Positions 32,767 to 42,827 are shown, counted from the stretch's first letter. The stretch: 64,000 nt of DNA from Dyadobacter diqingensis (GCF_024220585.1 NZ_JAMXKF010000003.1:682001-746000), one strand, 5' to 3'. Notes: generated from the letters alone by a model not told the origin. Numbers and translations are program-made.

Positions 32767-33726
32767 ATGCGATCACGGATTTACGGCTTCATTCTATTTT
32801 TATGCGTTTTTCATTGTCTGACTTCGGTTTGCCTTGCGCAATCTGCGTTTAACATAGTTCCGCTTGGGGTTAAAGGAGGAGTAGAGGAAGGCAATATGTC
32901 GGCGTACATGATCGCGCCGGTAAATTCGACGGCTTACGTTTGTCTGGATGCCGGCACCATTCATCAGGGAATCGAGATGTCCGTTTCCAACGGAGCATTT
33001 GCAGCAACGACGGATCAGGTTTTCAGGAGTTTTATTAAAGGTTATCTGATCTCACATCCGCATCTGGACCATATTTCGGGACTGATCATCAATGCGCCGG
33101 AAGATACAGCCAAGAGTATTTATGGCCTGCCAAAATGTATTGAAATTGTTAAAAATCACTATTTCAACTGGGAAAGCTGGCCGAATTTCGGAAGCGACGG
33201 AAACGGTGTTTCTTTAAAAAAATACAAATATAAACCGCTGACCGAAGGGCAGGAGATAAGTCTGGAAAATACGGAAATGACTGTGAAAGCTTTTTCACTC
33301 AGTCATGGAAACCCCTATGAAAGTGCGGCATTTCTGATTCAGCATAATGGGAAACAGGCATTGTATTTCGGAGATACGGGCCCCGACGAAGTAGAAAAAT
33401 CAAACAAGCTTCAAAAAGTGTGGGAAGCCGTGGCTCCGTTGGTTAAGGCAAAAACGTTAACCGGTATTTTTCTTGAAGTTTCCTATCCTAATGAACAGCC
33501 AGACAACAAACTCTTCGGGCACCTGACGCCTGCCTGGCTGATGAAGGAAATGACCAAACTGGCGACGCTGGCAGGAAAGGAAAACATGCGGGATTTAAAG
33601 GTTATTGTTACCCACATCAAACCTACGGGACAAAACGAGGTGATCATCAAAGGCCAGTTGAGTGATGGCAACGCATTGGGTCTCGAAATTATCTTTCCCG
33701 AGCAGGGAAGTGCTTTCGAACTATAA
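32767..33726 (+). CDS. Class II 3',5'-cyclic-nucleotide phosphodiesterase (CpdP-like), exported
   Basis: The ATG at 32767 (MRSRIYGFILFLCVFHCLTS) gives 319 residues with a signal peptide. The metal-binding motif is HPHLDH (His97, His99, Asp101, His102), in ISHPHLDHISGL, the hallmark of PDEase_II (metallo-beta-lactamase-like fold). A second histidine lies in LSHGNPYESAAF and an aspartate in YFGDTGPDE. The family cleaves cAMP or cGMP. The signal peptide points to the periplasm, so the natural substrate may be extracellular cyclic nucleotide or another phosphodiester. It stands alone after the terminator of the receptor gene. Confidence 0.9.
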   Translation: MRSRIYGFILFLCVFHCLTSVCLAQSAFNIVPLGVKGGVEEGNMSAYMIAPVNSTAYVCLDAGTIHQGIEMSVSNGAFAATTDQVFRSFIKGYLISHPHLDHISGLIINAPEDTAKSIYGLPKCIEIVKNHYFNWESWPNFGSDGNGVSLKKYKYKPLTEGQEISLENTEMTVKAFSLSHGNPYESAAFLIQHNGKQALYFGDTGPDEVEKSNKLQKVWEAVAPLVKAKTLTGIFLEVSYPNEQPDNKLFGHLTPAWLMKEMTKLATLAGKENMRDLKVIVTHIKPTGQNEVIIKGQLSDGNALGLEIIFPEQGSAFEL

Positions 33727-33790
33727 AAAAGCCACGAATTCGCACGGCAGAATATCCGTTAAACCCGTGGCACACAAATGAGATTTATGA

Positions 33791-34684
33791 CTAAAACAAT
33801 CCGATTTGCTTTGATGCATTTGGATTGTGGGGAATTTTAATGTCCGTCCCAAACTCTTTATTAACCTTTTCGATCAGATAAGCCGATAACAGCGGTGAGG
33901 CTTCTTCGTGGTTTTGGTGCACAAAGAAATAGATATTCTCAATACCCGCATCGACCCATTTTTTCAACCGGTCCATCCAGTCGTCCAGGCGCGTGTAATC
34001 AGAGTCCACATTAGCTCCGTTGTAGCGGACAAATGCTGTTGGCGTAGTCAGGCGCATATGCAGCAAGTCGCGGCGGCCAGCGGTATCGGTGATGATGTGT
34101 GTGATGTTTTTCTTTTCCAGGTGTTCATAAAGATGATCGCTGTTCCAGGAACCGTCATACCAGGCGGTATGCCTCAGTTCAAGCGCCAATGGAAACCCGG
34201 AAGGCCACACCTCGAGATAATCTCTTAATGCTTCCCAGTTTTTCGGCCCAAAGTTATCCGGCAATTGCAGAAACAGCATGCCCAGCTTTTCTTCGAGATG
34301 GGAGATATGATCTAGATAAACACTCGTTGGCTCTTCCGCGTCTTTTAATCTTTTCCAGTGACTGATCCCCTGGTGCAGTTTCGGGAAAAACCTGAAACCT
34401 TCCGGCGTTTTGTCGTGCCAGCTGTCGATGGTGTCAACCGGGAAATTGTTGTAAAAGGTGGCGTTTAATTCAATGCTGTTAAATTGTGTGGCGTAGTATG
34501 CAAGTTCGTCTTTTGTGCCTTTTGGATAAAAGTTTTTCAGGTCAGATTTATTCCATTTTGCACAGCCGATAAAAATTTCCGGCTTGCCGTTTTTTGATTT
34601 TTCTAAAACGGTCTTGTTATCCTTATGGTCGGGAGGAAGTATGAAATCTACTTTCTCCGGGTTTTCAATTTTTCCGAATTTCAT
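33791..34684 (-). CDS. DUF72 family protein
   Basis: The 297-residue protein has the DUF72 TIM-barrel pattern: IFIGCAKWNKSDLKNFYPKG near residue 36, QFNSIELNATFYNN, FRFFPKLHQGISH, LGMLFLQLPDNFG and ALELRHTAWY, then YFFVHQNHEEASP. The usual G-T-x-x-W of the family appears here as GCAKW. The biochemical function of DUF72 is not known, although a relation to Xyl-isomerase-like barrels is suggested. It converges on the phosphodiesterase gene with 64 bp between stops. Confidence 0.9.
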   Translation of the reverse strand: MKFGKIENPEKVDFILPPDHKDNKTVLEKSKNGKPEIFIGCAKWNKSDLKNFYPKGTKDELAYYATQFNSIELNATFYNNFPVDTIDSWHDKTPEGFRFFPKLHQGISHWKRLKDAEEPTSVYLDHISHLEEKLGMLFLQLPDNFGPKNWEALRDYLEVWPSGFPLALELRHTAWYDGSWNSDHLYEHLEKKNITHIITDTAGRRDLLHMRLTTPTAFVRYNGANVDSDYTRLDDWMDRLKKWVDAGIENIYFFVHQNHEEASPLLSAYLIEKVNKEFGTDIKIPHNPNASKQIGLF

Positions 34685-34785
34685 GGCACTTTATATGGGA
34701 GTAAGGTTTAGGAAAGATGACGGGACTCTTAAATATACCAAATAATTCAGGTAACGAAGCCCCGAAAACTAATTGTATAAAAAAG

Positions 34786-34820
34786 AAGTGCCATGGTTAA
34801 GCGAATTAGCCATGGCACTT
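34786..34820 (-). terminator. Terminator of the cupin gene
   Basis: Arms AAGTGCCATGGTTAA and TTAGCCATGGCACTT pair over 15 bp (one G-T pair), directly after the cupin stop codon on the minus strand. Confidence 0.75.
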
Positions 34821-34835
34821 TCATCTTTGTTAAGA

Positions 34836-35351
34836 TTATCTTCCGAAATCGTCCTGAACGCGAACGATATCATCTTCATCCGATGGATTGGAAGGATCTG
34901 TGTGCTGCCAGATTTCAGCCACAACACCCCATTCATCCACACCGATCAAACGGTGACGCTCGCCCTGGTTAAGGCTGATCACGGTTCCGATTGGCAATTG
35001 TTTCATTTCCGTTTCTTCATCCGTATCGCTGATCACAATACCCGCGTTGCCACCGATCACTTTCCAGATTTCAGCGCGACGGTGGTGATATTGCCATGAT
35101 AAACGTTTTTCCGGAGCTACCACTAGTATTTTAGGGCTTAGCTTTTCATAACCTGCAAAATCTTCCAGGGATAAATGAGGGAAAAATGTTTTGATAAACT
35201 GTGGCGCCTGGCTTTCGTCAAGCACAAAAAAGCCTCCCCATGGACGAGAATGGTCTTTTGCTACAACATTGAAGCCTTGTTCGTCAATGAACTTCTGTAC
35301 ATTTTCAAAAACAACAGCTTTGTCCGTTGAAGCAGGAAATACATCAAGCAT
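34836..35351 (-). CDS. Type II phosphomannose-isomerase-like cupin protein
   Basis: The 171-residue protein is a single cupin. It has SRPWGGFFVLDE near residue 40 (the family's RPWG motif), LSWQYHHRRAEIWKVIGG with paired His and Glu for metal binding, and GERHRLIG for the last ligand. Such proteins equal the C-terminal domain of GDP-mannose pyrophosphorylase/phosphomannose isomerase type II. They are often called phosphoheptose isomerase in Bacteroidota genomes, which is not supported by their fold. Its job may be fructose-6-P/mannose-6-P interconversion or sugar sensing. Confidence 0.8.
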   Translation of the reverse strand: MLDVFPASTDKAVVFENVQKFIDEQGFNVVAKDHSRPWGGFFVLDESQAPQFIKTFFPHLSLEDFAGYEKLSPKILVVAPEKRLSWQYHHRRAEIWKVIGGNAGIVISDTDEETEMKQLPIGTVISLNQGERHRLIGVDEWGVVAEIWQHTDPSNPSDEDDIVRVQDDFGR

Positions 35352-35405
35352 ATTTTGATAAGTTTGGTTATGATCCGATAAACTTCAAAATTAGAATAAA
35401 AAGCA

Positions 35406-35437
35406 AAAAGATGCTCCGATATTTTGGAGCATCTTTT
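35406..35437 (-). terminator. Terminator of the first SusC/SusD operon
   Basis: Arms AAAAGATGCTCC and GGAGCATCTTTT are perfect over 12 bp with an 8-nt loop and a T-rich tail on the minus strand. Confidence 0.85.
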
Positions 35438-35455
35438 GAAGAGGGCTTGCGTATT

Positions 35456-36976
35456 TTATTTATCCCACCATATTTTAGTCATAAATGTATCACCGCCCTG
35501 TCTTGTAATGGCTTCTTTGATGTTGTCGTTGACACCCACTTCACTTTGCGGATAACGCAAACGGCGTGGGATTTGTCCGTTCGTTTCATTTCCCGGATAG
35601 TTTACAGGAATCAGTTTTGGGAATCCGGTTCTGCGCCAGTCGGCCCATGCTTCCATGTGATTTAGTACAGAACCATTGATCAGCCAGTTTTCGGTCTGGA
35701 TCGCTTCGAGTTTTGCATCCAGACTGCCAGCCGGATAAGGGTTGGCAGTTGCATAGGCTTTTGCGTCGGTGTCAGTCAATGTGCCTCCGTAAGAATTCAG
35801 CTGAAGAATCGCAGCTGCCTGGCCTGCTTCAAAAGCTGCTTTGGCATCTCCCGTGGACCAGCCACGTTCAATGGCTTCTGCTTTCAGCAATTGCGATTCT
35901 GCGTAGGTCATGATAAAATAAGGGTTGCTCAACGCGTACATGTTCGGTGCAGCGCGGGAATAGTTATCCAGATTTTTTTCGGGAAGTGAAGCCAATGCTG
36001 TGGCATCGGTTCCGCTTGGAATTCCTATTTGCTTGTCAATGGAGCGGTCTCCACTTTTCAGCGCCGCTACAACCGGAAGACGAGGGTCTTTCCTTGTTTT
36101 CATCATGTCGATAAAAGTTTTGGCCCACTGAATATTATTTCCATCCGCAATTTTTCTTCCTGCACCCAGGTTCCAGGAGTTGGCATTGGAGTTATTCCCT
36201 GCACCTGTTTTATCCATTTTAATGGCAAAACTGTCATCGTTATTGGTCATGACACCCGCGTCAATAGCTTTTTTTACCCAGCTCTGTGCATTGGCTGCAT
36301 CGGCTTTTTGCATGCGCATGGCTATACGCAACATCAGTGAATGTGCACCTCTTTTCCACTTTTCAAGATCGCCGCCGTACACAAAATCAGCAGTTGTCGG
36401 TTTGTAAGAAGAAGCATTAAAAGCCTTGGTCGCTTCGTCAAGCTCTTTTAGCATGTCCATATAAATGGCCTGCTGGGCATCGTATTTTGGAGAATTGATC
36501 TTACCAATAAATCCTTTTCCTGCTTCTGAGTAGGGTACGTCGCCATAAAGGTCAGTCAGGAATGAAGTTTCAACCACTCTCAGTATTCTGGCCATCGATA
36601 GTATGTTCACATCTTTTGCATCCTTACTTGCCAGATCGATCAGGTTGACCAGGTTTTTTATCGAATTTGGATAAGAGCTTTCAAAATAGGCTGCACTTAA
36701 ATCACCTTGAAAAGTATAGACTGTTCCGCGGTAAAAATTCACTTCCACAGAAGCCATTTGCTGCATGATACAACCCGCATAAATGAAATTGGCACGCCAG
36801 GATTTATAACCCGGATCACCGGCAGACCCCGCCAGCAACAGCGATGACTGGCTCAGCAGATAGTCCAGAGGAACAGATGCCGGAGCATTCGGATTGACGT
36901 TCACTTTTTCAAAGTCCTTCGTACAAGACCCTAAAAAGGTCATCAGACTCAAAAGGATTAATATTTTATGTCTCAT
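35456..36976 (-). CDS. SusD/RagB-family outer-membrane lipoprotein (SusD-like 2 type)
   Basis: The 506-residue protein has a lipoprotein signal (TFLGSCTKDF, lipobox LGSC, Cys18) and TPR-like helices typical of SusD; YAESQLLKAEAIERGW is the conserved region near residue 355. The subtype belongs to the SusD-like 2 group rather than classical RagB. SusD captures glycans at the cell surface and hands them to the partner SusC channel. It lies 33 bp after the SusC gene on the same strand, so the two are one operon. Confidence 0.92.
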   Translation of the reverse strand: MRHKILILLSLMTFLGSCTKDFEKVNVNPNAPASVPLDYLLSQSSLLLAGSAGDPGYKSWRANFIYAGCIMQQMASVEVNFYRGTVYTFQGDLSAAYFESSYPNSIKNLVNLIDLASKDAKDVNILSMARILRVVETSFLTDLYGDVPYSEAGKGFIGKINSPKYDAQQAIYMDMLKELDEATKAFNASSYKPTTADFVYGGDLEKWKRGAHSLMLRIAMRMQKADAANAQSWVKKAIDAGVMTNNDDSFAIKMDKTGAGNNSNANSWNLGAGRKIADGNNIQWAKTFIDMMKTRKDPRLPVVAALKSGDRSIDKQIGIPSGTDATALASLPEKNLDNYSRAAPNMYALSNPYFIMTYAESQLLKAEAIERGWSTGDAKAAFEAGQAAAILQLNSYGGTLTDTDAKAYATANPYPAGSLDAKLEAIQTENWLINGSVLNHMEAWADWRRTGFPKLIPVNYPGNETNGQIPRRLRYPQSEVGVNDNIKEAITRQGGDTFMTKIWWDK

Positions 36977-37009
36977 AATGTTATCTTGTTTGATATGATA
37001 CCGATTCTT

Positions 37010-40000
37010 TTAGAATTTCAAATTCAGGTTAACACCCATACTACGTGTCGGCGGAGCACTGTAAAATTCCAGACCTTGCGCGTTGGAACTATTATAATTT
37101 GATTCAGGATCGATATTTGGCGTTTTCTTGAAAAGTATGAAAAGGTTACGTCCGGTCAGAGATAGTGAGACTGCCTTGAACGGAGATCTCGCACCAAGAT
37201 ATTTCGTTGGGATTGCGTAGTCGATGATGATTTGACGTAGTTTGACAAAGTCAGAACTGTAAACAAAAGGCGTAGCAATGTTGTTGGCGATTCGTTCATA
37301 GTATGGCTGCGCGTCTACACGCACTGTATTTGGTTCGCCTTTTTCATTTACGCCTTCGCCGATTATCCCACCTTCACGTCCTACAAGCGTTTCGATCTGA
37401 TTTCCGCGTCGGTAACCTAATGCGTTTGTTCCGGAGAATAATTTTCCGCCGAATTTACCATCTACAAGGAAGCTTAATCCCACGCCTTTATAACGGAACG
37501 AGTTGGTGAAACCCAGGGTCCATGGTGAAACTCCTGAGCCATAACTGATCAGCTCACCCTGAAGTGGATATCCTTGCGCATCGTATACCACACGGCCTTG
37601 CGCATCACGTTTGAAGTCAAAACCTTTCACCTGGCTGTAAGGAAGACCTACGTCCTGGTGCACATATGCTGTTCTGGTTCTGTTTTCATCCACGCGCAAT
37701 GTTTGCAGATTGTCATACAGGTTGATAACTTCACTCTTGTTGTAGGCCATGTTAAAGGAGGCATTCCAGGTAAAGGAATTCTTTTTCAGCGCTTCAAAAT
37801 TTAACAGAAGTTCTATACCCTTATTCGATATTTCACCTACATTGAATACCGCCGCATTATAACCTGAGGTATAAGATACAGTCGCATTGACGATGTCGTT
37901 GGTCGTCTTTCTTGTGTAAAATGCAATATCGGCGTTTAAACGGTTATTAAATAACCTTGTTTCCAAACCAGCTTCAAAGGTTGTTGAAGTCAGAGGCTGC
38001 AAAAGGCTATTAGGGATCTCGGTGTTATTGATCTGTGCCAACGGAGCACCGTTGTGCGCACCGGAAAGCGCGTAGGTTAGCAATAATTTATATGGATCCG
38101 TTGCACCACCGGCCTGTGCCCATGAAGATCTTACTTTCAAATAATTGATCGCATTAGGCATTTGTATCGCCTCCGAGACAACAAAACTACCACCCACAGA
38201 CGGATAAAGAATACTGTTGTATCCTTTGGCGAGGGTAGAGAACCAGTCGTTACGCGCTGTGGCCGTTATGAACAGATAGTTGTTGTAAGAAAACTCACCG
38301 GAGCCGTAAAGTGAATTGATCCGTTTTTCGATGTAGTTTTCGCTGGAAGTTCTCGCTGCCGGGTCAATATTAGAAATATCATAGAAAAACGGAATGTTGA
38401 AATTATTTCCGCCAAGGTTGGTAAGCCGGTTCACATTACGCATCTGGTTTCCTCCCAGGATAAGGTTTAACCCGAACTTATCTCCGAATTTCTTATCGAC
38501 GCCCAGCATCAAATCCATGTTGCGCTCCATAAATTCCCTTTGATTGGAGGTATATGAGCCCAGTGTTTTGTAAGCGGTTCCATAAGGTTCGATGGCGCGA
38601 TAGCGGTAATTGAAATAATCGATCCCGATCCGTCCTTTGACATAAAGCCAGTCGGTAAAGTCAAATTTAGGTTCGATGGCACCGATCACCCTGTTTTTCT
38701 GGTCGTTGTTGACGAAATCGTAGGCGGCAAAATATGGGTTAGTCACATAAACATTATCAGACCAAACCAGTTCATTTCCTTTGGCGTCATACTTGCTGTC
38801 TTTGAACGTGTTAACGTCCATGGAAGAGGCAAGGGAATAAAGCGTGTAATTTGCATTACCCGGAGAATCGGATAGCCTTGGCCTGTTCTTGGTTTTTTCA
38901 AAAACATACTTGATGTTGGTTAATACGGTCAGTTTTTTACCAAGCGTTGAATTAACATTCAGAGCGAAGTTGTTACGATGCAGCGTGTTGTTTGGCATCA
39001 CCCCCTTGTTATCCATGTTGTTGATAGAGAAACGATAGGTACTGCTGGCAGCCGCTCCCGAAAAAGCAATACTGTTGGTAAAAGTGCTTCCCATCTGGTA
39101 AAACTTGGTCAGGTTATCGCGTTGAGCAACGTAAGGTCTCGAAATACCGTCATACTGAACCACGTTGGTGCCATCCAGTTTTGAACCCCAGCTGTTTGAA
39201 GTAAGGGCTTCCGCAACCGTTGTTGGTTTCAAACCTTTATTTCCCATACCGTATTCATACTGGTAATCTTTAAATTCCTTGATCAGCAGATCTTCTGCAA
39301 GGAAATTGCTATTGACTTCCAGACCGATACCTTTTTCCTTTTTTCCACCTTTTGTAGTTACCAGAATAGCACCGTTTGATGCCCGGGAGCCATAAAGGGC
39401 TGCCGCAGTGGCACCTTTCAAAACACTGATATTCTCAACTTCATCAGGGTTTAAACTAGAAATACCATCTCCTTGGTCAGCGCCGCCCCACATACCCGCC
39501 TGTCCAAGGTTTTCATTGTTGATTGGTATACCATCGACCACGATAAGTGGCTGGTTATTTCCGGAAATGGATCCGTTTCCACGCAACGTGATCCGGGTAG
39601 AACCTGCTGGTCCTGTCGCCGTTCCGGTGATGTTAAGGCCGGCTACTTTACCGGCAAGGGAATTTGCCATGTTTGGCGTACGTGCCACGGTCAGTTCCTC
39701 TCCTTTGATCTCGGAAACTGCGTAACCCAGTGCTTTCTTCTCCTTTTTAATCCCCAGCGCAGTCACCACCACCTCATTCAGTGCTGTGGCTTCAACGACC
39801 AGTGAAACATCAAGTAGGGATGCGTTAATGGTGATCTCTTTTGAATTGTATCCGATGAAACTAAAAGTAAGCACCTTGCCTTTTTCGGCCATGATACTGT
39901 ATTCGCCCTTATCGTTGGTGGTTGTGCCCCGGTTGGTTCCTTTCACAACCACGTTGACACCGGCAATTTCACTTCCTCCTTCTTCAATTACTTTCCCCGT

Positions 40001-40081
40001 GACCGTCATTTCCTGGGCAAAACCCATGGTGACGAGCAAGAAAAAGAAGAAGAATGCTGGCACTAGTACATTTTTTCGCAT
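37010..40081 (-). CDS. SusC/RagA-family TonB-linked outer-membrane protein
   Basis: The 1023-residue protein starts with a signal peptide (MRKNVLVPAFFFFFLLV), then a CarboxypepD_reg-like domain (VTGKVIEEGGSEIAGVNVVV), the SusC signature near residue 100 (LNEVVVTALGIKKEKKALGY), the plug (NQPLIVVDGIPINNEN, VENISVLKGATAAALYGSRA) and the barrel. It forms the energised transport half of a SusCD pair, probably for an oligosaccharide or similar large substrate. The substrate is not indicated by the sequence. The nearest enzyme gene is the GH65-like one upstream, which has its own terminator. Confidence 0.95.
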   Translation of the reverse strand: MRKNVLVPAFFFFFLLVTMGFAQEMTVTGKVIEEGGSEIAGVNVVVKGTNRGTTTNDKGEYSIMAEKGKVLTFSFIGYNSKEITINASLLDVSLVVEATALNEVVVTALGIKKEKKALGYAVSEIKGEELTVARTPNMANSLAGKVAGLNITGTATGPAGSTRITLRGNGSISGNNQPLIVVDGIPINNENLGQAGMWGGADQGDGISSLNPDEVENISVLKGATAAALYGSRASNGAILVTTKGGKKEKGIGLEVNSNFLAEDLLIKEFKDYQYEYGMGNKGLKPTTVAEALTSNSWGSKLDGTNVVQYDGISRPYVAQRDNLTKFYQMGSTFTNSIAFSGAAASSTYRFSINNMDNKGVMPNNTLHRNNFALNVNSTLGKKLTVLTNIKYVFEKTKNRPRLSDSPGNANYTLYSLASSMDVNTFKDSKYDAKGNELVWSDNVYVTNPYFAAYDFVNNDQKNRVIGAIEPKFDFTDWLYVKGRIGIDYFNYRYRAIEPYGTAYKTLGSYTSNQREFMERNMDLMLGVDKKFGDKFGLNLILGGNQMRNVNRLTNLGGNNFNIPFFYDISNIDPAARTSSENYIEKRINSLYGSGEFSYNNYLFITATARNDWFSTLAKGYNSILYPSVGGSFVVSEAIQMPNAINYLKVRSSWAQAGGATDPYKLLLTYALSGAHNGAPLAQINNTEIPNSLLQPLTSTTFEAGLETRLFNNRLNADIAFYTRKTTNDIVNATVSYTSGYNAAVFNVGEISNKGIELLLNFEALKKNSFTWNASFNMAYNKSEVINLYDNLQTLRVDENRTRTAYVHQDVGLPYSQVKGFDFKRDAQGRVVYDAQGYPLQGELISYGSGVSPWTLGFTNSFRYKGVGLSFLVDGKFGGKLFSGTNALGYRRGNQIETLVGREGGIIGEGVNEKGEPNTVRVDAQPYYERIANNIATPFVYSSDFVKLRQIIIDYAIPTKYLGARSPFKAVSLSLTGRNLFILFKKTPNIDPESNYNSSNAQGLEFYSAPPTRSMGVNLNLKF

Positions 40082-40191
40082 ACTGCTTTCAAGTTTTAAA
40101 ATAGGTTAATTGGACTCTGGGAAATAAAATTAATTATACAAATAGTTACATGTTGCTAATGTGTCTATTGATATAATTAAATTATTTGTTA

Positions 40192-40199
40192 CAAATTTA
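40192..40199 (-). promoter_or_regulatory. Possible -7 promoter element for the SusC operon
   Basis: On the minus strand TAAATTTG fits TAnnTTTG, about 110 bp upstream of the SusC start. No clear -33 box was found, so this is tentative. Confidence 0.35.
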
Positions 40200-40292
40200 C
40201 CATCCTGAAAGTGTATAAGTATAGTTTTATTTTATCAAAAAATAACACAGTAATTAACTCTCGTCTACTTGCAAATGCGTGCTTTTTCACGA

Positions 40293-40339
40293 AAATGAGC
40301 TACTTAAAACAATGATTGATTGTTTTAAGTAGCTCATTT
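40293..40339 (-). terminator. Perfect palindrome, probable terminator of the GH65-like gene
   Basis: The arms, 21 bp each, start AAATGAGCTACTTAAAACAA and are perfect reverse complements around the 5-nt loop GATTG. It is downstream of the GH65-like gene and upstream of SusC. T residues follow the hairpin on the minus strand. Confidence 0.75.
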
Positions 40340-40433
40340 ATAGGTTTTTGTAATTAATATAGGTCCAGAATAACCTTTAATTTAGTTATGGTTACGTACA
40401 ATGGTATATTTTGCGCTTTTTGTTGATATGAAA

Positions 40434-42593
40434 TCATGGCATCGGCTTTAATCCTTCCCAGCGTACCTTCCATTTTCCATCTTTGGGTATCCCCGGCGTA
40501 ATGTTGCCGGCGTGGTCGAATCCGGCACACATCATGGCGGCGGCGGCCAAAATTCCTCCATTGCCTGGCAGATATATACGCAGTCTTTCGTCCTGGTAAT
40601 TATGACCGTTTGGCAAATAAGTATTGGTTTTGATATCCATCATCAGCGCGTCCATGGCTTTGTCTGGTCTGTTCAGGCGGGTGGCTGTCATGGCAACCAT
40701 CGGGAAGTCCCATCCCCAGGTATCATGCCACTGCCATACATCCCATATTTTATCAAAAGTTTTCTGCATCATGGGGATGTTCAGACCTTTTGTAACCGGT
40801 AACATTCCCAACGCGCAAAGCACAGCAGGGTGGTCGGTGAGGTAAATGGGGTTGGTGTAGGAATCCGGGGCACTTTCGGCAGCGAGGTAAATGCCGTTAG
40901 CCTGCGGAAGCGGAGCCAGCTTATTCAATACATCATCCCATTTTTCGTTGCGCGACAGGCGTGACCGTACACGCCACTCCTGTGCCGTTGTGAGTGCCCA
41001 ACGCCAATAGGCAAGTTCGAAAGTCGGGTTGAAAGTGTCTTCTGGTTTGAAACGCTCCTGCGCGGGAATCAATCCTTTTCCTAAAATATACCGACCCGTT
41101 TTAGGATCAAGGTAAGCATAGGAAGCCATAAAATCGGCGGTAGCAAAAACCAGATTTTTGTATTTTTCAATGGTCGCCTTATTTTTCCGGTCGCGGTAAC
41201 AAAGTTCTGCAAAATAAATAAAATGCGGCTGTTGCCAGATCAGAAATGCGCCCACATTCGATGGGGCTTCTTTTCCTTCCGGGTCGGTCATCTTTTGCCA
41301 GCGTACCCCTTCAAATCCCTGGCGTTTGGCTATGATGCGTGCTTCATTTTCAACCCTGGCATACCAGTTCAGGCTTTTTTCTAACAAGTCGATCCGGCCC
41401 CACAACGCATAATGCACACCATGCCACCAGTGCATTTCCAGGTGTGGTTTTCCGTACCAACTATTGTAAGTCAGACCGGTTTCCTGTGGAGGCATAGACC
41501 CTGCGCACTGAATTCTCGTTAAATATTGTGAAAGTATCAGCCTTCTTTCCAGTTCTGCGGCACGCGGGTCTGTGCTTCCCTGAAAGTCGATGGCACCGCC
41601 GCTAAGCCAGAATTTTTGCCAGTGCCCGATACTGCTGGTTTGTGTCGCGATAAAGTCAATCGGTTTCTCAGTTGTGTTTTGAGCGATGAATTCGGCGGAT
41701 AACTCAAAGGTATTGGTCGTTTGCGGTTCGGGAGCAATAACAAAATAGTGCGGTTCTTTTTCGGTAATGCTGCCAGCTGTTTTCCATCCCAGGCGGACAA
41801 AGTAATTTGTGGAGTCGAGCTGGTGCTGTAAAGTGGAACCAGCCGTGTTTTGGATTACTATTTTTGAATTGTGTTTTTCCGGGGTTTTCCAGTTGTTTCC
41901 GGCATCAGCAAATTCATTTGTAGGGTAGGGGAAATGAACCCGGAACTTGATCTGCCCGGTTTTCAGCAAAGCCGAATTAACTTTTACCGCTATCGCGTCC
42001 TTATCCGCGTGTCCGTAGGTAATCACTTCGACGGGCAGACCTTCCAGTAGAAATTTGCTTTTGATTTCGCCTGTCCAGAGATCAAGTTGCTGACTTATAT
42101 TGGTGATATCGCTGATGGTTGCCGGTGTCCCGTCTTTTTTAGTCAGCTCAAATCCAAGATTTCCCAGTTGCAGACGGTGTGGATTTTGGCGAAGAAAATT
42201 TACGACTTTCCGGCTCCGCTCGGGAGATGATGCCGGCAGCTGGATCGCGTAAGGAATTTTCCTGCCGTTGGCCTCGTATTCTTTGATACTTTCTTCAATC
42301 TTGTAATTTTCCGTGTTGGGATAACGATGCCATCCCCATTCCGACTGTGTACCCAGCGGAACTCCCCTGGCATAAACATCCGGGAAAGTTTGCAAACCCG
42401 TAATGTCCGTTGTGAACGTAAAAGCACCATTGCCAACCGAAAGCGAAGCCAGCGTATCCACTTTTGAAATGATTACATTGTGTCTTTTTACAAGTGCCTG
42501 CCGGTTAATTTTTGCTGTTTGCGCGAAAATTGTTGTCTGGGAAACGAGAAAATATAGGAAGCTAATTGAAAGCAAAATCTGGGTTCGTTTCAT
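40434..42593 (-). CDS. Exported GH65-like six-hairpin glycosidase
   Basis: The 719-residue protein has a signal peptide (MKRTQILLSISFLYFLVSQT) and a two-part plan: a beta-sandwich N-terminal half (about 30-310) and an (alpha/alpha)6-barrel C-terminal half with aromatic-rich pieces (YNSWYGKPHLEMHWWHGVHY, WQWHDTWGWDFPM). This is the architecture of GH65 and related six-hairpin enzymes that act on alpha-linked disaccharides or other glycans. The acid residue is probably in KPHLEMHWW. Neither substrate nor hydrolase versus phosphorylase can be decided. It is transcribed towards the SusCD pair but ends at its own palindrome. Confidence 0.75.
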   Translation of the reverse strand: MKRTQILLSISFLYFLVSQTTIFAQTAKINRQALVKRHNVIISKVDTLASLSVGNGAFTFTTDITGLQTFPDVYARGVPLGTQSEWGWHRYPNTENYKIEESIKEYEANGRKIPYAIQLPASSPERSRKVVNFLRQNPHRLQLGNLGFELTKKDGTPATISDITNISQQLDLWTGEIKSKFLLEGLPVEVITYGHADKDAIAVKVNSALLKTGQIKFRVHFPYPTNEFADAGNNWKTPEKHNSKIVIQNTAGSTLQHQLDSTNYFVRLGWKTAGSITEKEPHYFVIAPEPQTTNTFELSAEFIAQNTTEKPIDFIATQTSSIGHWQKFWLSGGAIDFQGSTDPRAAELERRLILSQYLTRIQCAGSMPPQETGLTYNSWYGKPHLEMHWWHGVHYALWGRIDLLEKSLNWYARVENEARIIAKRQGFEGVRWQKMTDPEGKEAPSNVGAFLIWQQPHFIYFAELCYRDRKNKATIEKYKNLVFATADFMASYAYLDPKTGRYILGKGLIPAQERFKPEDTFNPTFELAYWRWALTTAQEWRVRSRLSRNEKWDDVLNKLAPLPQANGIYLAAESAPDSYTNPIYLTDHPAVLCALGMLPVTKGLNIPMMQKTFDKIWDVWQWHDTWGWDFPMVAMTATRLNRPDKAMDALMMDIKTNTYLPNGHNYQDERLRIYLPGNGGILAAAAMMCAGFDHAGNITPGIPKDGKWKVRWEGLKPMP

Positions 42594-42688
42594 TTGTAAT
42601 GAAGTTAAAGTGATTTTTGCTTAGAAGAGAAGCGGTCAAAACTTATACTGGCAGATTTGTCATTTGTTTTGTGGGGGAGCCAGAGCAG

Positions 42689-42818
42689 TGCTGACACCGA
42701 TTTGTAATCGTGGTTGTATGAGATTGCGTTTTCAACGCGTTACTTGATGTTATTTTTTTGGCTTGCGTTATAAACGCTAAGCCATATCCACCCCGATTCC
42801 AAATCGGGGTGGATATGG
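42689..42818 (+). repeat. Four-hairpin repeat, copy 1
   Basis: It has four stems: GATT-tgt-AATC, GCGTT-ttc-AACGC, GGCTTGCGTT-ata-AACGCTAAGCC (one bulged T) and CCATATCCACCCCGATT-cca-AATCGGGG... (17-bp stem, 3-nt loop). It is 96 bp upstream of the GH65-like start and matches the copy at 45331-45452 throughout. Confidence 0.88.
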
Positions 42819-42827
42819 TATGAGCTG

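Larger units (their letters stand above)
40082..40433. other. AT-rich promoter region upstream of SusC, with a terminator
   Basis: No gene is supported. The part next to SusC is strongly AT-rich and holds a possible -7 box; the far part holds the perfect palindrome listed separately. Confidence 0.6.

Noticed and set aside
34836-35351. Phosphoheptose isomerase (GmhA)
   Set aside because: The protein is a cupin with an RPWG motif, not the SIS-fold isomerase.
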